64,000 bases of DNA from Alkalibaculum sporogenes (GCF_009362815.1 NZ_WHNX01000010.1:1-64000), one strand, 5' to 3'. Positions 35,690 to 45,812 are shown, counted from the stretch's first letter. Notes: generated by a model from the sequence alone, not told the origin. Program-made: numbers and translations.

Positions 35690-37768
35690 GTGAGGAGAAT
35701 TTCGGGACTGGTAACAAGACATAAAAGAATCGTATTTTCTGTATTTCTTACGCTGGCATTGATTAGTGCAGTATTTACTACACTTGTTTCGGTTAACTAT
35801 GACATGGTAGATTATCTACCACAGGATGCTCAGTCCACCATAGCCATTTCTATTATGGAGGAAGAATTTAGCGGAGACGTACCCAACTCGAGGGTCATGC
35901 TTATGGATGTCGCAATACTGGAGGCACTCGACTATAAAAAGAGTATTTTAGCTATACCTGGAGTCACTTCGGTAAGTTGGCTGGATGACGTTCTTGGTAA
36001 GAATATACTGTTAGCAACGCCACTGGAGTTTTTAGATGCTTCAATTACTGACAACTACTACAAAAATGGCAATGCTTTGTTAAGTGTATCTATCGAAAGT
36101 GGAAAAGAATCAGCGGTGATGGAATCAATCTACGACCTAATCGGTGAAAACGATGCTGTGGCAGGCGATGCTGCTAATGCTTCTGCTACGCAAGATATGG
36201 CAGTATCAGAGGTTTTAAACGCCATGATTATTCTGTTGCCTACTATAATTATCATTCTGATCCTTTCCACCACGTCGTGGATAGAGCCACTGTTATTTTT
36301 ATTTACCATTGGAATAGCTGTGATTATTAATATGGGCACTAATGTGTTTTTTGGTGAAATATCTTTTATAACACAAACGGTCAGCCCGATTTTACAACTT
36401 GCCGTTTCTTTAGATTATGCCATTTTCCTACTACATAGTTTTAACGATTACCGAGAATCACATGAGCCTGATAAGGCCATGCAACTTGCTATGAAGAGGG
36501 CACTACCAACGGTGGCAGGAAGCGCAGCTACGACAGTTATTGGTTTTTCAGCATTGATGTTTATGCGCTTCGGTATAGGATCGGATCTAGGTATTAATCT
36601 GGTGAAAGGTGTTATTCTGAGTTTTCTGTCCGTAATGATTTTTTTACCAGCTTTAACACTAGTGAGCTATAAACTTATTGACAAAACACAGCATAAAAAC
36701 TTTGTTCCTAGCTTCTATAGAATTGGCAAAGGACTTATGAAAGCAAGAGTGATTTTCCTTATATTGGCTCTTATTGTAGTGATACCGTCATTTCTTGCTC
36801 AATCTAGCACAGGCTTTATGTACGGTATGGATGGTATAGCTGAAAGTTCTCGCGTTGGTAGAGACGCAGCATTGATTGAAGGGGAGTTTGGGAAAGAAAA
36901 TCCCCTTGTACTTTTGGTACCAAAGGGAAATCCAGGTAGGGAAACCGAGCTTTGCGACGAGCTTTCTTCTATTCCAAATGTGACGAGTGTAGTTTCCTTT
37001 GTAACAGCTGTAGGTGCTGAGATACCTCCACAGTATGTTCCTGAAGAAGCTCTCAATCAATTTTACTCTCAAAATTACTCGCGTATTATTTTAAATACTG
37101 ATAATCCGGAGGAGGGCGAGCAATCCTTCGATACTGTTCTATCAGTGATGGACACCGCCGCACTGCATTATGACACCTATTATCTGACCGGACAAAGTGC
37201 AACACTGTTTGATATGAAGGACGTGGTTGAGGTTGACACAGGTATTGTCAATCTAGTGGCTGTTTTGGGGATCTTTGTAGTTTTGCTGATTACATTCCGC
37301 TCGCTAACAATTCCAATATTTTTGGTGTTTAGCATAGAAACGGCAATATGGATAAACCTTTCTTTTGGATATTTTACTGATAGTACATTGAGTTTTATAG
37401 GATATCTTATAATCAGTACCGTACAACTTGGTGCGACTGTGGACTATGCCATTCTATTGACTAACAGATACTTGATTGAGAGGAAAATACTACCAAAAAA
37501 CGACGCCATGTTGAAAACACTTTCTGACAATTTAGTAGCGATTCTCGTATCTGCGTGTATTCTTGCCACAGCAGGTTTTACTCTTGGGGCAACATCAAGT
37601 AACCCAATTATTTCAGAACTTGGTATATTGCTTGGCAGGGGAACGGCTTTATCCTTTGTCATGGTAGTTTGTGTATTGCCTGCTCTACTTGTTATTTTTG
37701 ACAAGGTTATTGAAAAAACAACGTTGAAAAACGACTTCTATATCGACAATACAGATAATTCTATTTGA
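35690..37768 (+). CDS. MMPL/RND-type transporter
   Basis: A 692-residue transporter with two repeats of six membrane segments, each with a soluble domain after helix 1 (about 30-170 and 370-515). The proton-relay Asp-Tyr pairs typical of MMPL proteins are present: LAVSLDYAIFLLHSF (Asp242) and GATVDYAILLTNRY (Asp585). It probably exports a lipid, drug or peptide by proton motive force. GTG start with AAGGAGG upstream. The next gene, a secreted helical protein, follows after 14 nt. The GC content and codon use are visibly higher than in the flanking genes, suggesting acquisition. Confidence 0.9.
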   Translation: MRRISGLVTRHKRIVFSVFLTLALISAVFTTLVSVNYDMVDYLPQDAQSTIAISIMEEEFSGDVPNSRVMLMDVAILEALDYKKSILAIPGVTSVSWLDDVLGKNILLATPLEFLDASITDNYYKNGNALLSVSIESGKESAVMESIYDLIGENDAVAGDAANASATQDMAVSEVLNAMIILLPTIIIILILSTTSWIEPLLFLFTIGIAVIINMGTNVFFGEISFITQTVSPILQLAVSLDYAIFLLHSFNDYRESHEPDKAMQLAMKRALPTVAGSAATTVIGFSALMFMRFGIGSDLGINLVKGVILSFLSVMIFLPALTLVSYKLIDKTQHKNFVPSFYRIGKGLMKARVIFLILALIVVIPSFLAQSSTGFMYGMDGIAESSRVGRDAALIEGEFGKENPLVLLVPKGNPGRETELCDELSSIPNVTSVVSFVTAVGAEIPPQYVPEEALNQFYSQNYSRIILNTDNPEEGEQSFDTVLSVMDTAALHYDTYYLTGQSATLFDMKDVVEVDTGIVNLVAVLGIFVVLLITFRSLTIPIFLVFSIETAIWINLSFGYFTDSTLSFIGYLIISTVQLGATVDYAILLTNRYLIERKILPKNDAMLKTLSDNLVAILVSACILATAGFTLGATSSNPIISELGILLGRGTALSFVMVVCVLPALLVIFDKVIEKTTLKNDFYIDNTDNSI

Positions 37769-37782
37769 AAAGGAGTTTAAAA

Positions 37783-39561
37783 ATGAAAAAGTTTCTATCT
37801 ATATTTCTAACGGTAATTTTTATTTTTACTGTGACTGTACCGGTCATTGCAGCAGAGCCACCTACACAAAAAGAGGAGGTAGTTTATGGTACATTAGGTT
37901 TGGAGGGAAGTGTAAATAGCATTTATGTAGTTAATAGCTTTAAGGGTGGAATGATAACTGATTACGGTAGTTATAGCACCGTGAGAAATATGACATCGTC
38001 GGAAAAGCTGACACAAACTAACGATATGATTACAATTAATACCACAGATGACAGTTTTTATTATCAGGGAACTCTTGAATCCAAAGAGTTGCCCTGGAAA
38101 GTTTCCGCAGATTATCAACTGGACAAAGACGAAATTTCGCCTTCAGAGCTTGCAGGGAAAAACGGCGCCTTATCAATTACAATATCTATTACGCAAAATG
38201 AATCTATAAATCCTGTATTCTACGAAAATTATATACTTCAAGTATCCTTGACTTTCGATTCAGATAAGTGTACAGATATAGTATCGCCCAATGCCACCAT
38301 TGCTAATGCAGGTAAAAACAAGGTGATCACACATACGGTTATGCCAGGAGAAATCGGGGAGATAACAATAACGGCAAATGTTCAGGATTTTACAATGAGT
38401 GGGATTGAAATATCCGCTATGCCGATTTCCATGAACATTGAAATGCCTGATACCGACAGTTTGGTTGAAGATATGATTAGTATGTCAGATGCTGTGAGCA
38501 ATCTGAATAAAGGTGTAAATCAGTTGTCAAATGGCATTACACAAACCTATTTGGGAGCGCAAAAATTAGATGATGGATCTTCGGAATTTGCTGATGGATT
38601 ATTGAAACTTAGTAATAATTCGGGGGAATTGATTAATGCATCGACTCAGATTAAAGGTGCTCTGTCAGATATTGCAAAGAATATTGATGGAGAAAGCACT
38701 GGTGAATTTGATTTAGGTGACCTAGCCGCGTTACCTGATGGATTAAGGCAACTTGAAGGCGGATTAAGAGAAATAACCGATGGTATGCAAACCTTGAAAA
38801 GTGGGTATAACACTGCCTATTCAGCCCTTGATTCAACAATATCGACCATACCGGATACGGATATAGACCCTACTGAACTCTACACAGAGGTACACGGTAA
38901 CGATCAATTGAGCGCCTCACTTGACAAGCTAATGGAGTATTATGTAGCAGGTAAGACGGTCAAAGGTACTTATGCTTCAGTAAAGGAAGCTTTTGAAGCA
39001 GTTGATAGTAGCCTTGATACTATAGCAAAATCTATCGATATAATTGCTGAGATTCTTTCGAAAATGGCAAATGAAATAGAGCAATCTTTACATGGAATAG
39101 ATGTTGGAGAGCAAATTCAACAGCTGAAAGATGGAATGTCTAAGTTATCAAATAGCTATTATCAATTCCATACAGGCCTTAGTGTATACACGAGTGGAGT
39201 TAAGAGCATTTCCGGAGGATACGACGAGGTACATACAGGTATCAACTCGCTTACGAAGGGTATTGGAGATTTAAGCATGGGAGCTAAAGACTTAAATGAG
39301 GGCACAAGCAAATTAAACGACGCGGTGGCTGATATTCCTGATACTATACAGGTGGAAATAGAAGAAATGACAAAAAATTATGATCGGTCTGATTTTACTC
39401 CTAAATCCTTTGTATCTGACAAAAACACTGACGTAACCCTTGTGCAATTTGTATTAAAAACTGCTCCCATAGAACTGTCCGAAGAACTAAAATCACCTGA
39501 CACAGAGCCTGAAATGTTAACCTTTTGGCAAAAACTATTAAACTTGTTTGGTTTATATTAG
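37783..39561 (+). CDS. Secreted helical partner of the MMPL transporter (YhgE/Pip-like repeats)
   Basis: A 592-residue protein with a cleavable signal peptide (MKKFLSIFLTVIFIF to VIAAEP). Residues 25-220 are beta-rich. Residues 225-530 consist of long helices with heptad-like Gly-spaced repeats such as LNKGVNQLSNGI, LPDGLRQLEGGL and LTKGIGDLSMGAKDLNEG, the pattern of YhgE/Pip-type extracellular domains. There is no transmembrane anchor at the end. It is in the same operon as the MMPL gene and probably acts as an extracellular adaptor. ATG chosen after AAAAGGAG; the frame extends 18 nt further upstream. GC is high, as in its neighbour. Confidence 0.8.
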   Translation: MKKFLSIFLTVIFIFTVTVPVIAAEPPTQKEEVVYGTLGLEGSVNSIYVVNSFKGGMITDYGSYSTVRNMTSSEKLTQTNDMITINTTDDSFYYQGTLESKELPWKVSADYQLDKDEISPSELAGKNGALSITISITQNESINPVFYENYILQVSLTFDSDKCTDIVSPNATIANAGKNKVITHTVMPGEIGEITITANVQDFTMSGIEISAMPISMNIEMPDTDSLVEDMISMSDAVSNLNKGVNQLSNGITQTYLGAQKLDDGSSEFADGLLKLSNNSGELINASTQIKGALSDIAKNIDGESTGEFDLGDLAALPDGLRQLEGGLREITDGMQTLKSGYNTAYSALDSTISTIPDTDIDPTELYTEVHGNDQLSASLDKLMEYYVAGKTVKGTYASVKEAFEAVDSSLDTIAKSIDIIAEILSKMANEIEQSLHGIDVGEQIQQLKDGMSKLSNSYYQFHTGLSVYTSGVKSISGGYDEVHTGINSLTKGIGDLSMGAKDLNEGTSKLNDAVADIPDTIQVEIEEMTKNYDRSDFTPKSFVSDKNTDVTLVQFVLKTAPIELSEELKSPDTEPEMLTFWQKLLNLFGLY

Positions 39562-39623
39562 AGCTATGCCTATAAATTACACTTAATAGTAGATTAACCA
39601 AATATAAGTCCAAATAGATATAT

Positions 39624-39654
39624 CAGAACCCATTTAGAAAACAAAGGGGTTCTG
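39624..39654 (+). terminator. Terminator of the MMPL operon
   Basis: CAGAACCC and GGGTTCTG pair around a 15-nt loop, followed by moderately T-rich sequence. Confidence 0.65.
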
Positions 39655-39674
39655 TATTTCTTGTTAGGATTACA

Positions 39675-40133
39675 CTATAATTTTAATTTTATTTCCTTAT
39701 ATTTTTTCTCGCCTAATTTATAAAGCTCTTCTTCTTCTTTTGTATTAATAACTAATTTAGGTACTTTTGAAGGTTTTCCATCTACAAGGTGAACCATAGT
39801 AAAAAAGGCAGTTAATGCTGGTTCTTGATCTGAAGACTCATCTAATCTGTCTACCACAACATTTACCATTACTTGCATAGAGGAAGTTCCCACATAAGCT
39901 AACTGACCAGTGCAGGTGACAATATTTCCTACATGAACAGGTTTGTGGAACTCTATTTCATCTACTCTTGCCGTTACAACAGTACCTTTTGTATGTTTCA
40001 CACATACGATGCCTGCAATATTATCCATGATTTTCATTAGTTCACCACCATGTACATTACCTAATGAATTGCTGTGGATAGGATCCATTATCATGCAAGT
40101 TTCTGCACTAGCGAAAGTTATTTTATTATTCAT
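39675..40133 (-). CDS. Acyl-CoA thioesterase, hotdog fold
   Basis: A 152-residue thioesterase of the YkhA/BACH (4HBT) type. DPIHSNSLGNVHGGELMKIMD is the substrate-binding and catalytic segment with an Asn-His-Gly core, followed by RVDEIEFHKPVHVGNIVTC. It hydrolyses acyl-CoAs; the chain length cannot be read. AAGGAG lies before the ATG. It is followed on the same strand (upstream in transcription) by mnmH at a 39-nt distance, so it may be the last gene of the selD-mnmH transcript. Confidence 0.9.
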   Translation of the reverse strand: MNNKITFASAETCMIMDPIHSNSLGNVHGGELMKIMDNIAGIVCVKHTKGTVVTARVDEIEFHKPVHVGNIVTCTGQLAYVGTSSMQVMVNVVVDRLDESSDQEPALTAFFTMVHLVDGKPSKVPKLVINTKEEEELYKLGEKKYKEIKLKL

Positions 40134-40172
40134 GATTGCTCCTTATTTACTCTATCTATGTTTGTAATTGTA

Positions 40173-41279
40173 TTAGAGATAATTATTTAGATACTGCAAC
40201 ACTTCTAAAGCATTGCCTTTAAATGCAATTTTATTACTCTTTTTTTCTAGCTGATGCAGATACATAGGATCATAGTACCCTTGTAACAAAATTTTTATCC
40301 AGGCATTATGTTTATCATGCTTTCCTGTGTTTAATTGATCTGCATAAGCAGAGTTTAAAGCAGTAACTACTGCACTGTAGCGTTCAAGGCCAAGCCTTTT
40401 TTTTATTTTATTTATACTTTTGCTGATAGACAAATGCCATTTTTCTAAACCAGTATCATGTCCAAAGATTTCTAAAAATTGACTCTGAGCTTGTAAAACA
40501 TATTCATCCAATGTCAGTTTAATACGTTCTTGTAATGGAGCTTCTAAGACTATAACTGGACCAGAATTAAAATGTTCTGCTAAATCTTTGGGAAAAAAAC
40601 ATTTTCCAATGTTACGACCTTCATCCTCGAGAATCATATGCCTATATTCACTGCTTTTATGTTGAATAAGAGCATAAGCTAAATTGTTTTCGAAGTTAAT
40701 TTGAGTAGGTTGAGGTGAGGTGAATTTTCCAAAAGAAGACCCTCTATGATTGGCAATATCTTCTAGATCAATAGAATTCTTCAACTTTTTTAGCAATATG
40801 GTTTTACCTGAGCCTGTATAACCACCAAGTATGATTGGTTTGCTCTTTTGAGCAGCAGGTCTTAAGGCATCTATTAAATAATTTCTGAATGATTTATAAC
40901 CGCCCTTGAGTCTTGGAATAACAATCCCTGTATTATCTAAAATCCACTGTTGGCTAATTTGAGATCTTTGTCCACCACGAAAACAATAGAGCAAGCTTTC
41001 AGGATATAATGTTAGATAAGATACCCACGCTTCAATTCTACTTTCCTTCGTTTTGCCTGATACTAATCTATGGCCTAATTTTACTGCTTCTTCATTTCCC
41101 TTTTCTTTATAACAAATACCAACTTCATGGCGATCTTCATTATTCATAAGGGGCAAATTAATTGCATTTTTGAAAGCGCCTTTGTTGTACTCAATAGGGG
41201 CTCTTACATCTATTAAAGGTATTTTATTCATTACTATTTGATGGAAGTCTTCAAAAGTTTCGTTACACATATCCTTCAT
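40173..41279 (-). CDS. mnmH: tRNA 2-selenouridine synthase
   Basis: A 368-residue enzyme that replaces sulfur with selenium at tRNA wobble uridine 34 using selenophosphate. The N-terminal rhodanese domain has the catalytic cysteine at 99 (LLYCFRGGQRS); the C-terminal half has a P-loop GGYTGSGKT (152-160). This is the MnmH/SelU arrangement. The gene starts 3 nt after the selD stop codon, forming a selD-mnmH operon. It shows that selenium is used in tRNA; no selA or selB lies in the window, so selenoprotein synthesis is not shown here. Confidence 0.94.
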   Translation of the reverse strand: MKDMCNETFEDFHQIVMNKIPLIDVRAPIEYNKGAFKNAINLPLMNNEDRHEVGICYKEKGNEEAVKLGHRLVSGKTKESRIEAWVSYLTLYPESLLYCFRGGQRSQISQQWILDNTGIVIPRLKGGYKSFRNYLIDALRPAAQKSKPIILGGYTGSGKTILLKKLKNSIDLEDIANHRGSSFGKFTSPQPTQINFENNLAYALIQHKSSEYRHMILEDEGRNIGKCFFPKDLAEHFNSGPVIVLEAPLQERIKLTLDEYVLQAQSQFLEIFGHDTGLEKWHLSISKSINKIKKRLGLERYSAVVTALNSAYADQLNTGKHDKHNAWIKILLQGYYDPMYLHQLEKKSNKIAFKGNALEVLQYLNNYL

Positions 41280-41282
41280 GAT

Positions 41283-42314
41283 TTATATAATCTCCACTAA
41301 TTTTTCTCCAGAATCACATGTATGACCAATAGAGGTTAATGTTAAACCTGCAGCTTTTGTAAGCTCTTGGAATTTAGATACTGTATCTTCTCTGACAATA
41401 GCTAAGAGACCTCCAGAAGTTTGGGCATCGCATAAAATATATTTTTGTTCTTCAGTCATTGCACCGATTTTATGACCATAACTTTTGAAGTTATTTTTTG
41501 TCCCACCGGATACACAATCCATTGCTAAGTATTTCTTAGTATTTGGAAGTAAAGGTACTTGATCATACACTACTTTTGCAGAAATACCACTTCCTTCACA
41601 GATTTCGCTTAGATGACCTAATAAGCCAAATCCTGTTACATCTGTTAGAGCAACTACACCTGATAAGGCAGACACTTTACTACCTATCTTATTTAATGTA
41701 CACATAGCCTCAATAGCAGCATCTATATGATTATCTTCAATCTTTTTCCGTTTTTGAGCAGTTGTTAAAATACCAATACCAAGGGGTTTTGTAAGAAAAA
41801 TTTCGCAACCTGCTAAAGCTTTATTATTTTGTTTTATTTTACTATTTTCAACGATACCAGTAACAGCAAGTCCAAAGATAGGCTCAGGTGAGTCAATAGA
41901 ATGTCCTCCTGCTAAAGGGATGCCAGCAGATTCACAGGCAGACCGACCACCATTTATAACTTCACTAGCAATTTCAGGGGGTAATATTTTAATAGGCCAA
42001 CCTAGAATAGCAATAGCCATAAGTGGTTTGCCACCCATTGCATAGATGTCGCTAAGTGCATTAGTAGCTGCGATTTTCCCAAAGGTAAATGGATCATCTA
42101 CAATTGGCATAAAGAAATCTGTAGTACTTAATATAGCTGTCCCATTACCTAAGTCATATGCAGCTGCATCATCCTTACTTTGATTGCCCACTAGGAGATT
42201 GGGGTAGTTCTGTTGATTTCCAGTTGATTTTAATATAGTTTCTAATATATCAGGAGATATTTTACAACCACAACCAGCGCCATGACTATATTCGGTTAAA
42301 TTAAAAGTTTCCAT
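41283..42314 (-). CDS. selD: Selenide, water dikinase (selenophosphate synthetase)
   Basis: A 343-residue enzyme making selenophosphate from selenide and ATP. The N-terminal [13 protein letters not shown] holds the catalytic cysteine (Cys17) in the position used by the Escherichia coli enzyme and the nearby lysine (Lys18 here); this is a cysteine form, not a selenocysteine form. [12 protein letters not shown] and [12 protein letters not shown] carry metal and ATP ligands. It is the first gene of selD-mnmH. The ribosome site is weak (AAGAAGA). Confidence 0.95.
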   Translation of the reverse strand: METFNLTEYSHGAGCGCKISPDILETILKSTGNQQNYPNLLVGNQSKDDAAAYDLGNGTAILSTTDFFMPIVDDPFTFGKIAATNALSDIYAMGGKPLMAIAILGWPIKILPPEIASEVINGGRSACESAGIPLAGGHSIDSPEPIFGLAVTGIVENSKIKQNNKALAGCEIFLTKPLGIGILTTAQKRKKIEDNHIDAAIEAMCTLNKIGSKVSALSGVVALTDVTGFGLLGHLSEICEGSGISAKVVYDQVPLLPNTKKYLAMDCVSGGTKNNFKSYGHKIGAMTEEQKYILCDAQTSGGLLAIVREDTVSKFQELTKAAGLTLTSIGHTCDSGEKLVEII

Positions 42315-42616
42315 GCAAACATCTTCTTTCTTTTTAGTATGGTAAGATTTTATACATTATAACATAATAGAAAAGGGCAATATTAAATGTTTTAACGTAT
42401 AGTATATCTATGTAACAAAATTTAAACAGTATGGATATAAAAAAGAGCATTACGTTAATTTAAAAAGTAATGTTCTTCTTTTATAGCCAAGACAATGATT
42501 TGATCGGGCTATTGACGATATTTGGTGAATTCTCGCTTGAACCCACAGTATTTATCCCGTTTGGTTCTACTAATATTTCAGTATGGGATAAAAAAACCAC
42601 TGAATAAACTTTTGCT
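42315..42616. other. Intergenic region between lapA-like gene and selD
   Basis: About 300 bases containing the minus-strand terminator listed below and a 7-bp dyad TTATCCC/GGGATAA (42552-42590). A plus-strand reading frame crosses it and the LapA gene but has no ribosome site and unlikely composition, so I leave it out. Confidence 0.5.
42438..42477 (-). terminator. Minus-strand terminator downstream of the LapA-domain gene
   Basis: AAGAGCATTAC and GTAATGTTCTT pair (one wobble) with a 13-nt loop; on the minus strand a T run follows. It also insulates selD. Confidence 0.75.
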
Positions 42617-42970
42617 TTATTCTATATTTCCTGAATCATTGTTATTATCTGTACTATCTGAACATTTTACACTATCTGGATTATCAGTAATCTGTATTTC
42701 AAGTTTTTCCTTTAGTGATTTGTTTTCAGTTTCTAGTGCTGTAACAGTATTTCTTTCATTTTTTATTATTGTATTTGATCTAAATTGTTTTATAAGGCTA
42801 AGCAACATAGTAATAATAGCCCCAAAAATTGCAGAAATGAGTATAACCAATGCTTGTGAGACGTATATATTCCAAAACAAAAAATCTACATCTACAGGTG
42901 TAGCATTTTGGATAGCGAATATAGCAACAATTAAAGCAAAAAATAATGTAAGAACGAATTTCCAACTCAT
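42617..42970 (-). CDS. LapA-domain membrane protein
   Basis: A 117-residue protein of the LapA (DUF1049) family: two membrane segments (about 4-20 and 38-60) with the conserved FAIQNATPVDVDFLFW between them, then a cytoplasmic coiled-coil-like tail and a polar Asp/Ser/Asn end. In Gram-negative bacteria LapA helps lipopolysaccharide assembly; in this Gram-positive the role is unknown, perhaps membrane protein scaffolding. GAGGTG precedes the ATG. Confidence 0.85.
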   Translation of the reverse strand: MSWKFVLTLFFALIVAIFAIQNATPVDVDFLFWNIYVSQALVILISAIFGAIITMLLSLIKQFRSNTIIKNERNTVTALETENKSLKEKLEIQITDNPDSVKCSDSTDNNNDSGNIE

Positions 42971-43136
42971 TTACAAACACCTCATTTTCATTAGTTTATA
43001 TCTAAATTATAACATATAAGAATATAGAAGGAAACTAAACAAAAGGATTTGATTTTTTATATGTGACTGGATATTTTATTAACTTAGGTATAAAATAAAG
43101 TGAAACTTTATCTTGTAGATTTGAAAGGAGTTAAAT

Positions 43137-44396
43137 ATGAGCATAGGATATGCATGTCTTACTGTAGGTGTACCAAATACTAATTTTAAAAGTTGCATTA
43201 TGAAAAATTTTAGTGAGAGCAAATTACTAGAATTAATATCTCATAATTTAAATTCCTTAGAGAATATAATTGATTATAATATAAAGAATAATATTAAGCT
43301 ATTTAGACTCAGTTCAGATGTTATTCCTTTTGGATCAAGTCCTATAAATACACTTCCATGGTGGGATTTGTTTTCTAACAGATTTTCAGCAATGGGTAAT
43401 AAAGTTAATTCTAATGGTATTAGAATATCTATGCATCCTGGGCAGTATACGGTTTTAAATTCACCAAATGAAGATGTAGTTTATAGAGCTATTGAAGATT
43501 TAAAATACCATAACCGTTTTTTGGATAGCTTTGATGTAGGAACACAACATAAAATTGTCTTACATATCGGAGGAATTTATAATAATAAGGAAGAAGCAAT
43601 AACAAGATTTATTACGAATTATTATAAGTTAGATGAAAGTGTAAAAAGCAGAATCGTAATAGAAAATGATGATAAATTATACAATATAGGTGATGTGCTA
43701 GATATTAGTAAAACAATAAAAGTACCTGTGATATACGATAACCTTCATAGTCAAATTAATCCTTTTGATAAAGAAAAAAAGGATTTTCATTGGATAGAGT
43801 TATGTAGGGAAACGTGGAAAGAGAAAGATGGTTTTCAAAAAGTACATTATTCCCAGCAAGATGTTTTAAAAAGAATTGGATCACACTCTACAACAATAAA
43901 TGTCAATGGATTCTTAGATTATTACGAAACTCTAGAGGGGAGACAAGATCTCGATATAATGCTTGAAGTAAAAGATAAAAATCTTTCTGCAATCAAATGT
44001 ATAAATTGTACCACAAATAATAGAAAAATTTCAGCTCTTGAACTTGAGTGGACCCGATACAAATACCTTGTATTAGAAAAAGCACCTACAAATTATTTAC
44101 AAATTAGAAAGTTGCTTAATGATAAGGATAGTTACCCTGTCATTTCTTTTTATAATTTAATTGAAAATGCATTACAAAAAGAAATTAATATAAATCATTC
44201 AATAAATGCAGCACAACATATTTGGGGTTATTTTAAAGACATTGCCTTGGAAAAAGAAAGGAGTAGTTTTTTTAAAAGTTTAGAAAATTATGAAAAAGGG
44301 AAAGTAACATTAAAGACTATTAAAAATTTATTATGGAAATTGACACAAAAATATAATCAAACCTATCTTATGGATTCTTACTATTTTATAGTATAG
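43137..44396 (+). CDS. uvsE: UV DNA damage endonuclease
   Basis: A 419-residue TIM-barrel endonuclease that nicks DNA 5' of UV photoproducts. The start SIGYACLTVGVPNT, RLSSDVIPFGS, SMHPGQYTVLNSP and VIENDD with later VIYDNLHSQIN contain the three-metal-site residues. The C-terminal 110 residues go beyond the barrel, as in the longer Firmicute forms, whereas Thermus UVDE is shorter. GAAAGGAG lies before the ATG. It is monocistronic and likely relevant to spore survival. Confidence 0.93.
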   Translation: MSIGYACLTVGVPNTNFKSCIMKNFSESKLLELISHNLNSLENIIDYNIKNNIKLFRLSSDVIPFGSSPINTLPWWDLFSNRFSAMGNKVNSNGIRISMHPGQYTVLNSPNEDVVYRAIEDLKYHNRFLDSFDVGTQHKIVLHIGGIYNNKEEAITRFITNYYKLDESVKSRIVIENDDKLYNIGDVLDISKTIKVPVIYDNLHSQINPFDKEKKDFHWIELCRETWKEKDGFQKVHYSQQDVLKRIGSHSTTINVNGFLDYYETLEGRQDLDIMLEVKDKNLSAIKCINCTTNNRKISALELEWTRYKYLVLEKAPTNYLQIRKLLNDKDSYPVISFYNLIENALQKEININHSINAAQHIWGYFKDIALEKERSSFFKSLENYEKGKVTLKTIKNLLWKLTQKYNQTYLMDSYYFIV

Positions 44397-44400
44397 TTAA

Positions 44401-44430
44401 AAGCAAACCACTAGTAAGTGGTTTGCTTTT
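44401..44430. terminator. Bidirectional terminator between uvsE and trpB2
   Basis: AAGCAAACCACT and its perfect complement form a 12-bp stem with an AGTA loop; A/T runs on both sides. Confidence 0.9.
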
Positions 44431-44444
44431 GTGTATACAATCTC

Positions 44445-45812
44445 TTATTCTGCATTTGGAAGACTATCGAAACCTCTTTGTAAATCTGCATCTGTAGGTA
44501 TATAATCATTCATAGCTTTCTTATTATATTGATCATATGCATTCATATCAAAATACCCTGTTCCTGTTAGACCGAATAAAATAGTTTTTTCTTCTCCAGT
44601 TTCCTTACATTTAAGAGCTTCACGAATAGCACCATAAATTGCATGTGAAGATTCAGGGGCAGGAAGTATTTGTTCTATTTGAGCAAATTTAACAGCTGCA
44701 TCAAAAACTGTAGTTTGATCAACAGAAACTGCTTCCATATACCCATCATGGTATAGCTTAGATACAATGGGAGACATTCCATGATAACGTAGACCACCTG
44801 CGTGATTAGGTGAAGGCATGAAACCACTACCTAATGTATACATTTTAGCAAGTGGAGTAATTTTACCAGTGTCACAAAAGTCATAAGCATATTTACCACG
44901 GGTAAGGGAAGGGCAAGAGGAAGGTTCTACTGCAACAATCCTTGGGTTGGCTTTACCTGTAAGTTTATCTTGCATAAATGGAGCCATAAGTCCACCAAGA
45001 TTTGAACCGCCACCTGCACAACCAACTATAACATCTGGGTACTCTCCTAATTTTTCCATAGCAATTTTACTTTCAAGCCCGATAATAGATTGGTGAAGAA
45101 GTACTTGATTAAGAACAGAGCCTAAGGCATATCTAGTGTTTTCTTGTTTCATAGATTGCTCTATTGCTTCAGATATAGCACACCCAAGACTACCTCCAGT
45201 ATCTGGATTTTGCTCTAAAATTGCTTTTCCTACTTCAGTAGTAGTAGACGGACTTGGAATTATATTTGCTCCATAAGTCTCTATAACTGCTTTCCTAAAA
45301 GGTTTTTGTTCAAATGAAGTTTTCACCATAAATACTGTAAGATCAAGGCCAAAATGCGAGCAAGCAAGGGCTAAAGCGGTACCCCATTGACCAGCACCGG
45401 TTTCAGTAGTAAATGAAGTAATACCTTGTTCTTTCGCATAATATGCCATTGCAGCAGCAGCATTTAGTTTGTGACTGCCAGAAGTGTTATTACCTTCAAA
45501 CTTATAGTAAATCTTTGCTGGGGTAGCTAAAGCCTTTTCTAAATTATAGGCTCTAATTAGAGGTGAAGGTCTAAACATCTTATAAAAATCTAATACCTCA
45601 TCAGGTATATCAACGTAGCGAGTCGAAGTGTCCATTTCTTGTTTACACAGTTGCTCACAAAAAATAGGATAAAGTTCTTCTGTAGTAAGAGGTTCTAAGG
45701 TTCCAGGGTTTAAAAGTGGTGCATGTTGTTCTTTCATATCTGCTCGAATATTATACCATTGCCTTGGCATTTCATCTTCGGTTAGATAAGTTTTGTAAGG
45801 TATTTTTTTCAT
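44445..45812 (-). CDS. TrpB2-type tryptophan synthase beta-like protein
   Basis: A 455-residue PLP enzyme of the TrpB2 class, which joins indole and serine (or phosphoserine) to tryptophan without TrpA. GSHKLNAAAAMAYYA holds the PLP lysine (Lys115), ETGAGQWG the catalytic glutamate region, and CAGGGSNLGG the phosphate loop. The N-terminal extension and length are TrpB2-like. ATG at 45812 is chosen because AAAGGAG lies 8 nt before it; the frame extends to a TTG two codons upstream. A T-box leader with a likely Trp specifier precedes it. No trpA is present, which suits salvage of indole. Confidence 0.92.
   Translation of the reverse strand: MKKIPYKTYLTEDEMPRQWYNIRADMKEQHAPLLNPGTLEPLTTEELYPIFCEQLCKQEMDTSTRYVDIPDEVLDFYKMFRPSPLIRAYNLEKALATPAKIYYKFEGNNTSGSHKLNAAAAMAYYAKEQGITSFTTETGAGQWGTALALACSHFGLDLTVFMVKTSFEQKPFRKAVIETYGANIIPSPSTTTEVGKAILEQNPDTGGSLGCAISEAIEQSMKQENTRYALGSVLNQVLLHQSIIGLESKIAMEKLGEYPDVIVGCAGGGSNLGGLMAPFMQDKLTGKANPRIVAVEPSSCPSLTRGKYAYDFCDTGKITPLAKMYTLGSGFMPSPNHAGGLRYHGMSPIVSKLYHDGYMEAVSVDQTTVFDAAVKFAQIEQILPAPESSHAIYGAIREALKCKETGEEKTILFGLTGTGYFDMNAYDQYNKKAMNDYIPTDADLQRGFDSLPNAE

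Noticed and set aside
42522-43019. A 165-residue plus-strand frame across the selD-lapA region
   Set aside because: It is antisense to the LapA-domain gene, which has a clear family motif and ribosome site. The plus-strand protein is Ser/Phe/Ile-rich with no motif.
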